A stretch of 64,000 nt of DNA from Bog-473 sp963737745 (GCA_963737745.1 CAVTTR010000001.1:62001-126000); one strand, 5' to 3'; counted from the stretch's first letter, positions 26,124-37,821 are shown. The notes: a model not told the origin generated them from the letters alone. Translations and numbers: made by a program.

Positions 26124-27917
26124 TCACGTACGGGTGGGCCGTCCGGAACCGGCCGCTGCGGCATGCGGCAACGTCGCATCGGGTGTCAACTCGGGTCGCC
26201 GTGGGCTCGGCGGACGGACCCGTTCGGGCAGGTGCAGGGCCAGGAGCTTCTGCGTGACGTCATGGGGGAGGGCCCGGGGTGAGGCCAACGAGAGGAAAAC
26301 CATGGTCAGGAAGGCCAGCGGTACCGTCCAGATGGCCGGCTCGCCCAGAAGAACCGCGGGCCAGCCGGTCTTTCCGATGCCCACCATGGTCAGGATGACC
26401 GCCACGGATGAAGAGCCACCGCCCAGAATGAGCCCTCCGAGCGCTCCGATCCAGGTCAGGCGCCGCCACCAGATTCCGAGAAGGAGCAGCGGGCAGAATG
26501 TGGAGGCCGCGATGGCGAAAGCCCAGCCTACGAGCACGTTGATCGAGATTCCGGAGACGAAGATGCCGAATCCGGTCATGAGCGTCCCGATCACGATGGC
26601 CGAGGCCCGAAAGGCCTTGACGCCCCTTCGCATGATGTCGTGCGACATGGCGCCGGCCATGCTGATCAGAAGGCCGGACGACGTGGACAGGAAGGCGGCA
26701 AAGGCGCCTGCCGCGACGAGGGCGCCGAGGGCGGTGCCGAGAAGGCCCGCCGAGGCCAACCTGGGCAATACCAGGACAACGGAGTCGGTCTGCCCGGACA
26801 CGTAGAGGCCGGGTGCCTCCAGCCGCCCGAGCACGGCGAAGACCGCCGGAAGGACGTAGAAGCAGCCGACCAGGAGGAGCACGAAGGCCGTGGTTCGTCG
26901 GGCTGCTTGGCCGTCCTTGTTGGTGTAGAAGCGAACCAAAATGTGGGGGAGACCCATGGCGCCGAGCACTGTCGCCAGGAGGATGCCATACGTGGCGGCC
27001 AAGGGGTGGTTTGGTTTACCCCCCAGGTGGAGCAGGGGCGACGTCCACTCTTGTGCGGTCAATGTCGGGACGTTGCGGACCTTGGGCGCTGTGCTCCCTG
27101 GCGGAAAGACCAATGTGCTCCCGGCGCGGACGGCATGCCCTCCCGCGGCAAGCGTGGTGTTCCCGTTCCACGTCCTGCCGTCGATTTGGCCCACGGCCTC
27201 TATCCGCACGCTCCGGGTCACAATGAGTTGCTCGGACTGCGGGAATTGAATGGTCGTTCTGTGATCGAACGTCCGAGGTGCAAGCCCCGAAATTGAGTCG
27301 ATCGCCGGATGGTGGAGCACCATGACCAAGAAAAGGGCGGGAATCGCGAGCGCGGCGATCTTGAGCCAGTATTGAAAGGCCTGCACCAGCGTGATGCCCT
27401 TCATGCCACCACTGGCGATGCCCAGCGTCACGATGACGCCGAGGACGACAACCCCTATCCACTCGGGGCCGCCGAAGGCCACTTGCAACGTCAAGCCGGC
27501 GCCCTTGAGCTGTGGCAAGAGGTAGAAGCCGCACACCACGAGCACAATGCCGGTGGCCGCGCGTCGCAGCTGTGGCGAATCGAGACGCCCTTCGGCGAAG
27601 TCGGGGATGGTGTATGCCCCGAATCGGCGTAGTGGAGCGGCGACCGCAACCAGAAGGACGAGGTAACCGGCTGCGTACCCGACGGCGTACCAGAGGGCAC
27701 CGAGGCCCTCGAGCATGGCGAGACCGGCGATCCCGAGAAACGAGGCCGCCGACAGATACTCTCCCGAGATGGCCGAGGCATTCAGAAATGAAGGCACCTG
27801 GCGGGCGGCCACCATGAAGTCCGCCGGGGTGCGGGCAATCCGGACGCCCCGCACACTGATGATGGCGGTGATCACCGTCACGACCACAATGGCCGCGATG
27901 GTGGCCGGCGCGGTCAT
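26124..27917 (-). CDS. Sodium:solute symporter (SSS family, ActP-like)
   Basis: A 597-residue membrane transporter with about 13 hydrophobic segments. SSS hallmarks are GEYLSAASFLGIAGL near residue 52, the YTIPDF motif near 103 and GGMKGIT near 171. The family imports acetate, other monocarboxylates or related solutes with Na+. Residues about 205-310 form an unusually long hydrophilic, Thr/Ser-rich extracytoplasmic loop. The start is coupled to the DUF485 gene (ATGA overlap), and GGAG precedes it. Neighbouring acetyl-CoA synthetase and SatP-like genes suggest acetate as substrate. Confidence 0.88.
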   Translation of the reverse strand: MTAPATIAAIVVVTVITAIISVRGVRIARTPADFMVAARQVPSFLNASAISGEYLSAASFLGIAGLAMLEGLGALWYAVGYAAGYLVLLVAVAAPLRRFGAYTIPDFAEGRLDSPQLRRAATGIVLVVCGFYLLPQLKGAGLTLQVAFGGPEWIGVVVLGVIVTLGIASGGMKGITLVQAFQYWLKIAALAIPALFLVMVLHHPAIDSISGLAPRTFDHRTTIQFPQSEQLIVTRSVRIEAVGQIDGRTWNGNTTLAAGGHAVRAGSTLVFPPGSTAPKVRNVPTLTAQEWTSPLLHLGGKPNHPLAATYGILLATVLGAMGLPHILVRFYTNKDGQAARRTTAFVLLLVGCFYVLPAVFAVLGRLEAPGLYVSGQTDSVVLVLPRLASAGLLGTALGALVAAGAFAAFLSTSSGLLISMAGAMSHDIMRRGVKAFRASAIVIGTLMTGFGIFVSGISINVLVGWAFAIAASTFCPLLLLGIWWRRLTWIGALGGLILGGGSSSVAVILTMVGIGKTGWPAVLLGEPAIWTVPLAFLTMVFLSLASPRALPHDVTQKLLALHLPERVRPPSPRRPELTPDATLPHAAAAGSGRPTRT

Positions 27918-28291
27918 TGCTCCTTCAGCAGCTCGATGAAGCGTTGTTCCAATCGTTCGGCTCGACGCACGTACCAATACCCGAGCAGGACGAGCGGAGG
28001 GTAGATGCCGCCACCCAGGACGATCAACGTGAAGGGCAGCCCCCACACCTCGAAATTGACCAGGCCTGGCACCAACACCGCCAGGAGGGGATAGATGGCG
28101 AGGAGGGAGATGGCCGGCAGCAAGACGGCGAGCGAAACCCCCGCTTGGGCGCGCATGAGCGAAGTCAGCAACTCGCGTCCATACGCGTCGGCTTGATAGA
28201 GGTCGTCACGGGCCGGTGACTGCACCAGGTCGGACGTGCGCCGGTGAGCCGATCGCACCATCTGGCGCGGCGGCGGCTCAGCCGCCGTCAC
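27914..28291 (-). CDS. DUF485-like small membrane protein
   Basis: A 125-residue protein with two hydrophobic segments (about residues 50-75 and 82-105), typical of the small DUF485 partner encoded before SSS-type acetate transporters. It overlaps the upstream response-regulator gene and the downstream symporter gene by four bases each. It probably assists symporter assembly or activity; its precise role is unknown. Confidence 0.8.
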   Translation of the reverse strand: MTAAEPPPRQMVRSAHRRTSDLVQSPARDDLYQADAYGRELLTSLMRAQAGVSLAVLLPAISLLAIYPLLAVLVPGLVNFEVWGLPFTLIVLGGGIYPPLVLLGYWYVRRAERLEQRFIELLKEQ

Positions 28292-29022
28292 GAGGGCTCT
28301 CTTCGGGCTTGGCGCACGAGCCGATCCCGTAGTTCCTTCGCATGGCGTCGGCTCACGGGGAGGTCGTCGTCCGTCACACGTACGACCATGTGACCTTCGG
28401 ACGTGCGGAGTTCACGGATGTCCCGCAATGCCACCAGGAAGCTTCGATGAATCCGCGCAAATCCATGGTCGCTCCATTTCTCTTCGAGCAGTGAGATGGG
28501 CACACGCACGAGATGGTTTCCTCCACTCCGGAGATGGAGGCGCACGTAGTCACCGGCAGACTCCACCCAGGACACGTCGTCTCGGGCCAGAATGCGCGTG
28601 AGCGATCCGATCTCGACCGGGATCGTCTCCAGCAAGCTGGCGTGGGGGCTGTCGGCCGGTCGACTGACCACTCGGCGCAGCGTGGTGACCAGGCGCTCAT
28701 GGGTCACCGGCTTGAGCAGATATCCCAGACCCCCTACTTCGAACGCTTGTAACGCGTGCTCTTCATGCGCCGTGACAAAGATGATGGCCGGGGGCTCGGA
28801 GAAGCGGGCGAGCACACGAGCCAGCTCGAGCCCATCGAGTCCGGGCATGGCGATATCGAGGAGCACGACGTCGTAGCGCTCCTCGTGCATGTAGTGCAGC
28901 GCGTCGGTGGCGCTGCGGGCGGAGCGCACCGAGCTGACCATGGACGAGTTCTCCAGAAGGAATGTCAGCTCGTCCAACGCCGGCATCTCGTCGTCGACAG
29001 CAAGAACCGACAGTCCGCTCAT
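28288..29022 (-). CDS. LytTR-family response regulator
   Basis: A 244-residue regulator with an N-terminal receiver domain (acidic DDE at residues 10-12, phospho-acceptor Asp56 in LLDIAMPG, and KPV lysine near 104). A C-terminal LytTR DNA-binding domain contains the conserved HRSFLV region near 198. It is encoded immediately after, and overlapping, the LytS-type kinase. It should control the co-transcribed symporter and probably the divergent satP-acsA genes. Confidence 0.93.
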   Translation of the reverse strand: MSGLSVLAVDDEMPALDELTFLLENSSMVSSVRSARSATDALHYMHEERYDVVLLDIAMPGLDGLELARVLARFSEPPAIIFVTAHEEHALQAFEVGGLGYLLKPVTHERLVTTLRRVVSRPADSPHASLLETIPVEIGSLTRILARDDVSWVESAGDYVRLHLRSGGNHLVRVPISLLEEKWSDHGFARIHRSFLVALRDIRELRTSEGHMVVRVTDDDLPVSRRHAKELRDRLVRQARREPS

Positions 29023-30200
29023 CCCGCAGCGACCCGACCATGAAACTTGGGAATGCGCATGGTGACCTTCGTGCCTGCACCTACCGCCGTCTCTATGGTC
29101 AGTCCCCGTTCCTCACCGAAGACCGCCCGCAGTCGCTCGTCGACATTGTGCAAACCGATCCCTTCGTCGGTCGATGTGCCACTCAGGGAGCGGCGCACGT
29201 GGCCGGGGTCGGCGCCGATGCCATCGTCCTCCACCGTGATCAAGGCCTCCGTGTCGGCATCGAGAATGATGATTTCCAAGTGGCCCCGGTGCTCGCTCGG
29301 CTCAATACCGTGATGCACCGCATTCTCGACGAGTGGCTGCAAGACGAAGGGCGGAAGGAGGACGCCGAGGACCTCCGGCGCCACCCGGAGTGTGACGGCG
29401 AGGCGGTCACCGAAGCGTGCTCTTTCGAGGTCGAGATACGTGTCGACGAGTCGGATCTCTTCGGCCATGGTCACGAATTGACCGTGGGACCGGAAGCTGA
29501 ACCGGATGAAGTCGGCGAACTCCACCAGGAGTTCCCGGGCCCGATCGGGGTCGGACCGTACGAAGGACTCAATGGCCGTAAGGGCGTTGTAGATGAAGTG
29601 GGGCGAAATCTGGGCCCGCAAGAAGCGCAGCTCGGCCTGGACCGCACGCTGCCGCGACTGGTCGAGGTCGGCCAATTCCAGCTGGGTCGCCACAAACTGC
29701 GCCACCTCGCTGCACAGGCGAAGGAGGCCGGCCGGCGCCGCAGCATCTACGGCGGCCAGCACCCCGACGATGCGCCCGTCCGTGATGAGTGGCACCACCA
29801 CTCCGCACTGCAACTCACAGAAATTCGCATCGGTGCATGCCAGATCTCCCGCCGTCACCACCTGGGGACGCCCTGCACCCAGCGTGGCCTGTATGGCGGG
29901 AGTGAGGAGGGCGCAGTGTTCGGCGTCGACTCCCTCTGCGGCCAGGACGCCGTCAATGTCGGCGAGAACGACGCCGCGTGTACCGAGGAGATCCCTGAGG
30001 TGGGCGATAGACCTTTGGGCCGCGTCCTTGTTGAGACCGGTCCTCAGGGCCGGCGCCGCCAGGTTCGCCGTGTGCAGCGCGCTGTGGGCCGCCCGTTGGG
30101 TCGGGGTTCCCAGTCGCCGTTGACCGCGAAAGGCAAAACGAACGACCCCGGCGATCAAGATCACCATGGCGACCAAAGCCAGCCAAAGGGCCTCTTTCAT
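29019..30200 (-). CDS. LytS-type sensor histidine kinase
   Basis: A 393-residue kinase with one N-terminal membrane helix (residues 5-24), a GAF-like sensor region (about 50-175), and a His_kinase domain with the phospho-acceptor His201 in AQISPHFIYNAL. The ATPase domain carries QPLVENAVHHGI and DDGIGAD. Unlike LytS proper it lacks a multi-helix membrane domain, so it may sense a cytoplasmic or membrane-proximal signal. First gene of the kinase-regulator-DUF485-symporter operon. Confidence 0.9.
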   Translation of the reverse strand: MKEALWLALVAMVILIAGVVRFAFRGQRRLGTPTQRAAHSALHTANLAAPALRTGLNKDAAQRSIAHLRDLLGTRGVVLADIDGVLAAEGVDAEHCALLTPAIQATLGAGRPQVVTAGDLACTDANFCELQCGVVVPLITDGRIVGVLAAVDAAAPAGLLRLCSEVAQFVATQLELADLDQSRQRAVQAELRFLRAQISPHFIYNALTAIESFVRSDPDRARELLVEFADFIRFSFRSHGQFVTMAEEIRLVDTYLDLERARFGDRLAVTLRVAPEVLGVLLPPFVLQPLVENAVHHGIEPSEHRGHLEIIILDADTEALITVEDDGIGADPGHVRRSLSGTSTDEGIGLHNVDERLRAVFGEERGLTIETAVGAGTKVTMRIPKFHGRVAAG

Positions 30201-30585
30201 GCCACCCCCAATAGGAACAAGAGCCGGATTCCCTGCTCGACGTCACTCCTTGTCACGCAGTGTGCCACAGAAGGTCGTTCCTCCGACGACTCCAGATTAG
30301 GGTGCGAACCCTTTCTTCGAGTCGTGCCACTCGTCGCTCGAAAACGACCGCTCATCGCTCCTCCTCGTCGCTTCGGCGCTCGCGCCTTGTGAGGTTGCAC
30401 TCGAGTCCGCACAATGCGCATTGAGCCTTCGGGCGGACGGGGAAAAGGGGGTAGCGAAGACGGACCGTGCAGCGGACGACCGTCGTATGCACATCGGACA
30501 GTGGCCTTGGTTTGCAACCTCTTAGCGGAGTCGTCCGTCATCAGGTTGACCCGAGGTCTCCGCATCACTCAAGGAGGAACGAACC
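30201..30585. other. Divergent control region of the acetate module
   Basis: These 385 bases separate the kinase operon from satP-acsA, so both promoters must lie here. The only structure I can point to is the set of short direct repeats at 30330-30373. No gene is recognised. Confidence 0.5.
30330..30373. promoter_or_regulatory. Direct repeats, candidate LytTR binding site
   Basis: CTCGTCGCTC at 30330-30339 recurs as CTCATCGCTC at 30351-30360, a 21-base step, and as CTCGTCGCTT at 30364-30373. LytTR regulators bind tandem repeats about two helical turns apart, and a LytTR gene is the divergent neighbour. The sequence itself is not a known consensus, so this is suggestive only. Confidence 0.35.
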
Positions 30586-31234
30586 ATGTCAACTGTGTCA
30601 ACCGTCGATTTGGGATCCACGAGCTCGACGCAACCACCAGAGCGCTCCCCGGTGAACCCGATCCACGTTGTGGCGGATCCGGCGCCGCTCGGGCTGGCGG
30701 CTTTCGCCATGACCACGCTCGCGTTGAGCCTCTCCAACGCCCACGTCTGGCCTGCGGGAATAACGGCCGCCCTCGGACTGGCGCTTGTCTATGGCGGATT
30801 TGCGCAGTTGCTGGCGGGAATGTGGGAGTTCACCCGCAAGAACACCTTCGGGGCCATCGCCTTCACCTCATATGGGGCGTTCTGGATCTCGTACTACGTG
30901 TTGGGTCATTTCTTGTTGGGCGGGCTGGCCCCGGCCGCGGCAAATGAGGCGGTCGGTGTCTTCCTGCTCGGTTGGACCATCCTGACCTTCTACCTCATGA
31001 TCGCATCCCTGCGCGTCAGTCTTGCCGTGCTGGCTGTGTTCGTTGCACTGGACGTCACCTTTGTCCTGCTCACCATCGGGGCCTTCGACGCCAACACCCA
31101 CATCAACAAGGTGGGTGGCTGGGTCGGCGTCGTCGACTGCGGCGTTTGCCTTCTATGCCTCGGCTGCCGGCGTCATCAACGAAACCTTCAGGAAGCCCGT
31201 CCTCCCGGTGTTCTCGCTGGCGCCGCGGAGCTAG
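30586..31234 (+). CDS. satP: Acetate uptake transporter (GPR1/FUN34/SatP family), frameshifted near 3' end
   Basis: About 215 residues with six hydrophobic segments. Family signatures are the N-terminal NP...VADPAPLGLAAFAM region, GLALVYGGFAQLLAGMWE and the conserved NTFGAIAFTSYGAFW. The last 35 residues (AAFAFYASAAGVINE...) are in the next frame; removing one G near 31,135 (GTCGTCGACT to GTCGTCACT) joins them. AAGGAGG sits eight bases before ATG 30586. It imports acetate or succinate by the family's channel-like mechanism. Followed by acetyl-CoA synthetase on the same strand. Confidence 0.85.
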
Positions 31235-31329
31235 AAACCAGCAGCTAGAACAGAGATGTTGTCAGGCAGGGGTTGTCGGGGCACGCCACCTCGACAACCC
31301 CTGCGGTACCGATCGAAGAGGAGCGAGCC

Positions 31330-33309
<1,980 letters not shown>

Positions 33310-33353
33310 GGAACCCCGTTCCTGCGTCTCGAAACCGAATAGGGTGCCGCTCG

Positions 33354-33779
33354 ATGAGAGTCAGGCGCTCGGGTATCACGGCACTGGCGTTCCTGATCAT
33401 CACGGGCCTCGGGTCCGGCCCGAGCGCCGCGGCCGCGGCCGGCGTCGTCGGCGGCCATCGGAAGCTGCCCGGCCCACAGCCCCGTGACCTGTCTCGACCG
33501 GAGCGACGGTGGACACACGGTGCACGTACGAGTGGGCCGCTCTCTCCGCGTAGTGTTGGGCGGTACGTCGTTGCGCTGGACCGGCCTGCACCAGGTCGGG
33601 TCCAGGGTGCTTCGTCTCTCCGGTGCCACGGCGCATAGAGATCGGGGGATCGTGGCGACGTATGACGCGTTGAAGACCGGCCACACCACGCTGCGGGCGG
33701 CTGGCGCACCCATATGCGCTCCGGACCGGGCCTGCCCCAATTCGTCCTCTTGTGGCAGGTGCGCGTGGTGGTCGACTGA
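33354..33779 (+). CDS. Secreted chagasin/I42-like domain protein (two frameshifts)
   Basis: About 141 residues in three frames. An N-terminal signal peptide (ALAFLIITGLGSGPSAAAAA) leads to a beta-rich domain with the pattern G.TV.V.VG..L.V.LGGTSLRW and later YDALKTGHTTLRA, ending in a WQVRVVVD strand. This is the outline of inhibitor_I42/chagasin-like domains of actinobacterial secreted proteins. The first break lies near 33,460-33,480 and the second near 33,735, where one C seems missing from a C-run. A conserved Cys pair (APICAPDRAC) may form a disulfide. Protease inhibition is only a fold-based suggestion. Confidence 0.5.
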
Positions 33780-33819
33780 CCATACGGCTGAACAGTGTCG
33801 TCGTGGGCGAAGATGAGCC

Positions 33820-34560
33820 ATGGACTTCGACTTCGACGCCACCTTCGGGGACGACTACCTGTATTTCTACGCCGAATCCACCGATGAGGGTCATTCGGAC
33901 GACGACGCAGCGGAGATCGTGGGGCGACTGAGTCTTCCCCGGGGGTCTCGGATTCTCGATGTTCCGTGTGGCATCGGCCGGATCACCCGCCGTCTCGCCG
34001 CCGCCGGCTACGACGTCACCGGCATCGACCTGTCGGCGCCCTTCATTGCCTTGGCCGAGGCCGAGGCGGTCGGTCCCGGCGGCCTCGTCTCCTATGTCCG
34101 GGGTGACATGCGCCACTTGCCCGTCTCCGGCCCGTTCGACGCGGTGGTGTGCTGGTTCACGTCCTTCGGCTATCACACTGACGCCGATTGCCGACGGATC
34201 TTGGCCGAGTTTCACCGAGTGTTGCGACCGGGCGGCACGGTCCTGATCGAGACCATGCATCACGATGGCGTCGTGCGGCACTTCACGGCGGCTCCCGACG
34301 CCACCGTGCTCACGCGGGGCGAAGATGCGCAGGTCGATCGCTCCCGTTTCGACCCGCAGACGGGCCGGATCGCCACGGACCGCACGGTGTACCGAGACGG
34401 CGCGGTCCGGCACAGCTCTCACTTCATTCGGCTACCGACCCCTCCCGAGTGGTCACAATGGCTGGAGGCGACGGGTTTCCACGACATCCGCTGTTCGGCC
34501 GGTGGCGGGGGCCCGCTCGAGCTCGACAGTTGGGTCATGGTGGTGGAGGCCCAGGCGTAA
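33820..34560 (+). CDS. SAM-dependent methyltransferase
   Basis: A 246-residue class I methyltransferase. Motif I is ILDVPCGIGRI near residue 46, the acidic ribose-binding residue is in GIDLS near 67, and motif IV-like VVCWFTSFGYH is near 110. The FHRVLRPGGTVLIETMH strand, typical of ubiquinone/small-molecule methyltransferases, is near 135. Substrate unknown. It converges on the aldehyde dehydrogenase gene with three bases between stops. Confidence 0.85.
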   Translation: MDFDFDATFGDDYLYFYAESTDEGHSDDDAAEIVGRLSLPRGSRILDVPCGIGRITRRLAAAGYDVTGIDLSAPFIALAEAEAVGPGGLVSYVRGDMRHLPVSGPFDAVVCWFTSFGYHTDADCRRILAEFHRVLRPGGTVLIETMHHDGVVRHFTAAPDATVLTRGEDAQVDRSRFDPQTGRIATDRTVYRDGAVRHSSHFIRLPTPPEWSQWLEATGFHDIRCSAGGGGPLELDSWVMVVEAQA

Positions 34561-34563
34561 CCC

Positions 34564-35982
34564 TCAGCGTTGCAGTGACTTCGTTTCGAGAAATTCCTCC
34601 AAGCCGTATTTGCCTCGCTCGCGACCGACCCCGGATTGCTTGTAGCCGCCGAAGGGCGCGCTCGGGTTGAAGGAGCCGCCGTTTATGTCGACCTGACCGG
34701 TGCGCAGCTGTCGGGCCACCTTCTCGGCCCGGGCCGGGTCGGCGCTCGATACGGCGCCCGACAGGCCGTAGGGCGTGTCGTTGGCGATCTTTATCGCTTC
34801 CTCTTCGGAGTCGAACGGGATGATGCAGAGCACGGGTCCGAAGATCTCCTCTTGGGCGATCGTCATGGTGGGTGTGACCTCGGAGAAGATGGTGGGCTGC
34901 ACGAAGTAGCCCTTTTCCAATCCGTCGGGGGCGTCGGAGCCTCCGGCGACGAGCTTGGCGCCCTCCTCAATACCCTTGTCAATGTAGGCCCGGACCCGAT
35001 CACGCTGTACGGATGAGACGAGCGGGCCGAGCAGAACTCCATCGTCGAAGGGGTTTCCCGGTGCGAAACCTGCGAGCCCCTCGAGGGCGAGCGACTCCAC
35101 TTCGGCCAACCGGTCCCGCGGCACGAGCATGCGGGTGAGAGCGGAGCACGTCTGCCCGGAGTTCAAATAGCAGGCAAAGAGTCCGGCCGGCACCGCTTTG
35201 GCGAAATCGGCGTCGTCGAGCAGGATGTTGGCCGACTTCCCTCCCAACTCGAGCGCGACCCGCTTGACGCTGTTCGAGGCCAGCTCCATGACTCTCTTCC
35301 CGGCTCGGGTCGACCCGGTGAAGGAAACCATGTCGACCATTGGGTGGGACGCGATGGCTTCGCCCACCACTGGCCCTACGCCGGTGACGAGGTTGAAGAC
35401 GCCGGCGGGCAGTCCCATCTCGTCGATGACCTCGGCCAGGGCGAAGGCATTCAGGGGAACGACCTCGCTTGGTTTGAGCACCACGGTGCAGCCGGCGGCG
35501 AGGGCGGGAGCCACCTTCAGTGCGATCTGAAAGAGCGGGTAGTTCCACGGCGTGATCGCACCGACGACACCCACTGGCTCGCGTACGACGAGCGAGTTGC
35601 CGATCTCTTCTTCCCAGGGGAAGGCCTCGGCGGCGTGCGCGGCATCGGCGAAGGCGCCGGCGGCCAGCCCCACCTGTACACCGCCGGAGAGCGAGAGTGG
35701 CATACCGAGCTCGTGCGAGATGGTGTCGGCGATCTCGTCGGTGCGTGCGGCGAGGGCTTCACTGATGCGGATGAGCATTTTGGCCCGCTCCTCGCGTGAG
35801 GTGGCAGACCAGGCCGGGAAGGCAGCCGCCGCAGCCTGGACGGCTTTGTCGACGTCTTCGGGCGTCCCTTCGGGGATGGTGGCGAGAACCTCTTCGGTGG
35901 TTGAGTCGATCACCTCGAGGGTGCCGGAGCCGGTCGAAGGAATCCAGCTCCCGTTGACGTAGATCTTGTCGCGCACATCCAT
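34564..35982 (-). CDS. Aldehyde dehydrogenase (NAD(P)+-dependent)
   Basis: A 472-residue aldehyde dehydrogenase. GSTRAGKRV binds the cofactor, the general base is Glu in ELGGKSANI, and the nucleophile is Cys in SGQTCSALTR. PWNYP and the C-terminal GGYKQSGVGRERG are present. It oxidises an aldehyde to the acid; the substrate is not evident. ATG 35982 was chosen for AAGGAGG seven bases upstream and for the family opening KIYVNGSW. Confidence 0.93.
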   Translation of the reverse strand: MDVRDKIYVNGSWIPSTGSGTLEVIDSTTEEVLATIPEGTPEDVDKAVQAAAAAFPAWSATSREERAKMLIRISEALAARTDEIADTISHELGMPLSLSGGVQVGLAAGAFADAAHAAEAFPWEEEIGNSLVVREPVGVVGAITPWNYPLFQIALKVAPALAAGCTVVLKPSEVVPLNAFALAEVIDEMGLPAGVFNLVTGVGPVVGEAIASHPMVDMVSFTGSTRAGKRVMELASNSVKRVALELGGKSANILLDDADFAKAVPAGLFACYLNSGQTCSALTRMLVPRDRLAEVESLALEGLAGFAPGNPFDDGVLLGPLVSSVQRDRVRAYIDKGIEEGAKLVAGGSDAPDGLEKGYFVQPTIFSEVTPTMTIAQEEIFGPVLCIIPFDSEEEAIKIANDTPYGLSGAVSSADPARAEKVARQLRTGQVDINGGSFNPSAPFGGYKQSGVGRERGKYGLEEFLETKSLQR

Positions 35983-36042
35983 TGATGCCTCCTTCGCCGT
36001 CGGACCCGTGACCACCCTACCCGGGCCCGCCGCTCGAGACGC

Positions 36043-36501
36043 CTAGGAGCATTCGGCGCAACGACCGAGCATGGCGAAGTGATGAGGATCGATGGTGAAT
36101 CCGAATTGCGCCGTAGCCTCTTCGGCCAATCCACGGAAGAGTGGGTCAGGGGCCTCGATCATCTTGCCGCACTCCTCGCAGACGAAGTGCCCGTGGGCGG
36201 AGGCCGCGAGGTGGTACGTCGCCGGCCCATGGCCAAGATGCGCGTGCACGATGATGCCAAGTCGCTCGAGCTCGTCCAGGTTGCGATAGATCGTCGAAAG
36301 GTGGATATCGGGCGCCTGCTGTTGCACCAACGCAGCGAGGTTCTCTGCGGTGTGATGACCCGCATGCTCGAAGAGGGCCCGGAGTAACAGCCGCCGAGAT
36401 GACGTAATTCTTCCGCCCTGCCGGCGCACGATCTCGAGTACCCCCTCGACCGTCGTTGCGTCGCCAGGATCGGCCGCGGTCGGACTCGGGGGCTTGCGCA
36501 T
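36043..36501 (-). CDS. Fur-family transcriptional regulator
   Basis: A 152-residue metal- or peroxide-responsive repressor. A winged-helix N-terminal domain (ITSSRRLLLRAL...LSTIYRNLDELERLGI) precedes a dimerisation domain with HGHFVCEECGKMIE and a terminal CAEC, two CxxC pairs that form the structural zinc site. The regulatory-site ligands do not distinguish Fur, Zur or PerR. GGGGG precedes ATG 36501; an in-frame ATG at 36522 is possible. It sits between two dehydrogenase genes on the same strand. Confidence 0.88.
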   Translation of the reverse strand: MRKPPSPTAADPGDATTVEGVLEIVRRQGGRITSSRRLLLRALFEHAGHHTAENLAALVQQQAPDIHLSTIYRNLDELERLGIIVHAHLGHGPATYHLAASAHGHFVCEECGKMIEAPDPLFRGLAEEATAQFGFTIDPHHFAMLGRCAECS

Positions 36502-36567
36502 ATGCCCCCATTCTATTGGCATTACTTCGCCCGTCGTTTGAACGGTGGGCCGACGATCGATTGAGGA

Positions 36568-37512
36568 TCAGACCAGGTTGGGGGGCGTCTTCCCAGCCAG
36601 AACATCGCAGACACCCTGACAGGCCAGCCGTGCCATTTTCGTGCGGGTGGCGATCGTCGCGCTGCCGATATGGGGCAACAGGGTGACGCGGGGAGCGTCG
36701 AGTAAGCGTTGATTGACGGTTGGTTCGCCCTCGAACACATCGAGTCCAGCCCCGTGAATTGCTCCGGCGTGAAGGGCGTCGACTAAGGCGTTCTCGTCGA
36801 TCACCTGGCCGCGTGCCGTGTTGATGAGGACGGCGGTCGGTTTCATGAGGGCCAGTGCCGCGGCGTCGATGAGATGGTAGGTGGACTCGGTCAGAGGAAC
36901 ATGCAAGCTCACGATGTCTGCACGTGCCAACAGGTCGTCGAGTTCGGCCACGTAACCGGGCAATCCGGTGTGATGACGCGACGTGTGGAGAACGTCCATG
37001 TCGAAGCCGGTAGCCCGTTGCGCCACGGCGCGGGCGATGCGTCCATAACCCACTAATCCGAGAGTCGCTCCGTGCACGTCGTGCGCGAGGTGGGTGCCGA
37101 AGCCCCACCCTTCCCAACGGCCCTGGCGAAGATCCTCCTCGGCCTGGGTCGTGCCGCGCCTGGCCGCAAGGATCAGCGCGAAGGTGAGATCCGCTGTCGT
37201 GGCATCGAGTACGCCCGGGGTATTGCAGACCGCAATACCAAGCGCTTTGGCCGTGGCGATGTCGACATTGTCGTAACCCACCGCTGCGTTCGCCACCACA
37301 CGTAAGCGACCAGAGTGGCCGGCCCGCAGGACATCCGCATTGATCTGGTCTGTGAGCAAGCAGACGATGCCCTCGCACGTAGCGGCCTTGGTCGCCAACT
37401 CTTCGGCCGTGAGGGGGGCATCGTCCTCGGTGGTGACGAGCTCATGTCCTGCATGGAGCAGTGGATCGGTCCCACCGGCGATGAGGCGGCGGGTGACGAG
37501 TACCCGAGCCAC
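36568..37512 (-). CDS. D-isomer-specific 2-hydroxyacid dehydrogenase (glyoxylate/hydroxypyruvate reductase-like)
   Basis: A 314-residue NAD(P)H-dependent reductase. The Rossmann motif is LGLVGYGRIARAVA near residue 150. The catalytic triad is Arg in NTARGQVID, Glu in FEGEP and His in LPHIGSAT. The ANAAVGYDNVDI segment is typical of glyoxylate reductase/GRHPR. It probably reduces glyoxylate or hydroxypyruvate. Upstream of the Fur-family gene on the same strand, 66 bases away. Confidence 0.9.
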   Translation of the reverse strand: MARVLVTRRLIAGGTDPLLHAGHELVTTEDDAPLTAEELATKAATCEGIVCLLTDQINADVLRAGHSGRLRVVANAAVGYDNVDIATAKALGIAVCNTPGVLDATTADLTFALILAARRGTTQAEEDLRQGRWEGWGFGTHLAHDVHGATLGLVGYGRIARAVAQRATGFDMDVLHTSRHHTGLPGYVAELDDLLARADIVSLHVPLTESTYHLIDAAALALMKPTAVLINTARGQVIDENALVDALHAGAIHGAGLDVFEGEPTVNQRLLDAPRVTLLPHIGSATIATRTKMARLACQGVCDVLAGKTPPNLV

Positions 37513-37821
37513 CTAAGAGATGGTGGAGTCGAGGTGGTGGGTGTTGCCCGTGTTTCCCATGTCCGCTCTCGACATTCATTCCCTCCCTGGACGGATGCAG
37601 CATCAGGTTAGATGGGCGCGCGCGCCGACTGCGAGTGCGTTCGGTGGCCTCGGCCAGCGCTCCGTCCGTCGACGGTGTCGCCCGGGGTGAGGCATCGGCG
37701 TCCGGGCTGGCCGCAGTGGCTACCCTGACACGGTGGTCGTGCATGTGCAGTCACCGGAAAGGTGCGGTATCGGGATTTTTTCGCCTCCCCTGCCGCGCGC
37801 GGTATTCCGGACGCGACGCCG
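37513..37821. other. Intergenic region before the branched-chain importer
   Basis: About 309 bases between the divergent dehydrogenase gene and the binding-protein gene. No gene or clear operator is recognised. If the GTG at 37762 were the start, the last 60 bases would be coding. Confidence 0.45.

Noticed and set aside
28962..30392. A 476-codon plus-strand frame opposite the kinase and regulator genes
   Set aside because: Antisense to two well-conserved genes, with no motif of its own.
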